A stretch of DNA of 5,171 bases from Promethearchaeota archaeon (GTDB lineage: Archaea > Asgardarchaeota > Lokiarchaeia > Sigynarchaeales > SOKP01), in contig JAUWDN010000118.1 in the NCBI GenBank assembly GCA_030608765.1, forward strand, positions 1-5,171, read 5' to 3'. How positions within the stretch are numbered: position 1 is the stretch's first letter; each line of letters begins with the position of its first letter. The position numbers and the translations under genes were made by a program. Positions 4,450-5,171 of the stretch are shown here, piece by piece. The notes beneath the pieces were generated by a model, which was given only the letters and a program-made list of their open reading frames with translations, did not search any database and was not told the DNA's origin.

Positions 4450-4861
4450 AAAAAAAAAAGGGAGAACACTAAGGACTATAGGACTAATAATAAGTGGCGT
4501 TGGAGGGTTATTATATTTCATCATGGGATTCATTTTTTTATTTGCCTACATGAATTATATGTTTTGGTTAGCCATTCCAGTGCTTATTGTTGGAGCAATT
4601 TCACAAATAGGAACAATAGTAGCAATATCTAAAGTCAAAATTGGGGGTGTACTTATCCTAACTTCAATACCGATTTCTCTCGTTATTGGAGTTATATTAA
4701 GTCTCTTTAATCCTTATCCTTATTATTATCCTTCTTTTTATGGTGTGGTGATGATCTTTCAATTGATATTATATCCAATTCCAATCCCCCACTCTGTGCA
4801 TGTAATCGTTGGCGGAATTCTATGTTTAACAGGATCTGATAATAAAGGAAGAGAATATTAA
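4378..4861 (+). CDS. Multi-TM membrane protein, copy B, frame broken at an A10 tract
   Basis: Paralogue of the gene at 3575. The ATG at 4378 follows the same GGTGAT SD and gives the same N-terminus (one change, Arg21 to Lys). After the A10 tract the zero frame runs into Arg/His-rich, non-membrane sequence to a stop at 4630-4632. The membrane domain lies in the +1 frame to TAA 4859-4861. With nine A the product would be 160 residues: charged helix 1-32; TM segments near 35-57, 61-84, 88-110 and 118-134; a proline-rich YPIPIPHSVH stretch; then VIVGGILCLTGSD and a short charged tail, NKGREY, that copy A lacks. Over the first 64 residues after the tract I count 36 identities to copy A with no gap. 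An ATG at 4523 could start a shorter 112-residue protein, but it has no SD and would cut off most of TM1. Function is unknown. Confidence 0.75.
4450..4459 (+). other. A10 homopolymer at the frameshift point, copy B
   Basis: Ten A occupy the position where copy A has eleven. The zero frame reads AAA AAA AAA AGG. Restoring the membrane frame needs loss of one A, gain of two, or a +1 shift, so the simple -1 slip that would rescue copy A does not rescue this one. Confidence 0.85.
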
Positions 4862-4879
4862 AACACCATAAAGATTCTA

Positions 4880-4895
4880 TTTTTTTTTATTTTTT
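4880..4895 (+). terminator. T-run terminator of copy B
   Basis: A T9 run (4880-4888), an A, and then more T lie 18 bases after the TAA at 4861. There is no convincing stem. Its sequence context is unlike the terminator of copy A, so the duplication does not extend past the stop codon. Confidence 0.5.
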
Positions 4896-5036
4896 AATGC
4901 AGTATAATTCCTACATATTCTTATTGACAGGCTTCATTTGCACTATTAAATTCGAATAAGATTGTTCAATTCAATTACTTTATTTGAATCTCGCTTAAAA
5001 AGTTCGAATACTATGTAAGATATGATATGTAAAAAT

Positions 5037-5065
5037 AAAAAAAATGTAGATTTGTATATTTACAT
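5037..5065 (-). terminator. Hairpin plus T8 terminator of the right-edge gene
   Basis: On the minus strand, ATGTAAAT (5065-5058) pairs with ATCTACAT (5051-5044) with one mismatch around a 6-nt loop, directly followed by T8 (5044-5037). It lies about 40 bases past the stop at 5103 and has the form of an intrinsic terminator. Confidence 0.5.
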
Positions 5066-5102
5066 CTATTTTCAACATATAAAATGTGTTTCTAACATAA
5101 AT

Positions 5103-5171
5103 TTAGTCACGTTTGGGTTTTAGTGCTACTATCACTATATCTCCTAAGTACTTCGCTACAACCGCAATTAA
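5103..5171 (-). CDS. C-terminal end of an unidentified gene (partial)
   Basis: The minus strand is open from the right edge to TAA at 5105-5103, giving 22 residues: a hydrophobic run LIAVVAKYLGDIVIVALK, then the basic end PKRD. It reads as a plausible protein C-terminus, perhaps a final beta/alpha element or a membrane-edge helix, and is followed by an intrinsic-type terminator. The family cannot be told from so little. Between 4896 and 5036 I see only AT-rich sequence with two copies of TTCGAATA (4951-4958 and 5003-5010). Confidence 0.5.
   Translation of the reverse strand, partial: LIAVVAKYLGDIVIVALKPKRD

Noticed and set aside
3338..4861. Interpretation of the duplication as an insertion sequence or transposon
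   Set aside because: No transposase, terminal inverted repeats or target-site duplications were found. The repeated unit is a gene with its own promoter.
4924..4952. TTGACA - 17 bp - TAAATT, resembling a bacterial sigma-70 promoter
   Set aside because: No gene follows on that strand, and the other signals here point to an archaeal TATA system. One such match is expected by chance in AT-rich DNA.
4897..4959. 20-codon + strand ORF encoding a hydrophobic peptide (MQYNSYIFLLTGF...)
   Set aside because: It begins inside the T-rich terminator of copy B, has no SD or TATA box, and is short enough to be chance.
1..5171. tRNA, rRNA and CRISPR arrays
   Set aside because: No cloverleaf with a GTTCRA loop, no rRNA-like GC-rich block and no regularly spaced repeats with spacers were seen on reading through.

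Overview
This is an AT-rich, loosely packed window of short genes on both strands. It looks archaeal. Several starts have no Shine-Dalgarno (SD) site but carry an AT-rich TATA-like box about 26 bp upstream (clearest before the gene at 171). The starts that do have SD sites use GGTGAT, GAGGAG or GAGG. Probable terminators are plain T-runs, and ATA isoleucine codons are common. The small TPR protein, a TRASH/MYM-like zinc-finger protein and small multi-pass membrane proteins would fit an Asgard (Promethearchaeota/Lokiarchaeia-like) genome. That assignment is inference; no gene here fixes the taxon.

Layout. 1-114: tail of a + strand gene entering from the left. 171-431: small + gene, possibly OB-fold. 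454-878: two small - genes overlapping by ATGA. 879-1024: divergent promoter region with four copies of a 9-mer. 1025-1369: + gene with a Cys4 zinc finger. 1378-1668: - gene of OB-like pattern. 1770-2174: - TPR protein. 2312-2563: - small helical protein. 2564-2862: gene-poor, with a micro-ORF, a 46-nt hairpin and a terminator. 2863-3273: - four-TM protein. 3338-4861: tandem duplication of a + strand membrane-protein gene with its own promoter. 5103-5171: tail of a - gene entering from the right.

The tandem pair is the most interesting part. Each copy has about 237 bp of non-coding leader, 24 near-identical codons of charged N-terminus, a long A-tract, and then a diverged multi-TM domain. The leaders are about 94.5% identical without gaps, while the membrane domains are only about 56% identical at protein level over their first 64 residues. 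Both copies are out of frame at the A-tract, and by different amounts: 11 A in the first, 10 A in the second. Nine (or twelve) A would give intact proteins of 152 and 160 residues. In the first copy the tract ends in an in-phase A_AAA_AAG heptamer, and a -1 slip there restores the frame. Phase variation, transcriptional slippage, programmed frameshifting, parallel decay and assembly error all remain possible.

The other genes form no recognisable pathway. Most are short hypothetical proteins, consistent with an accessory region.
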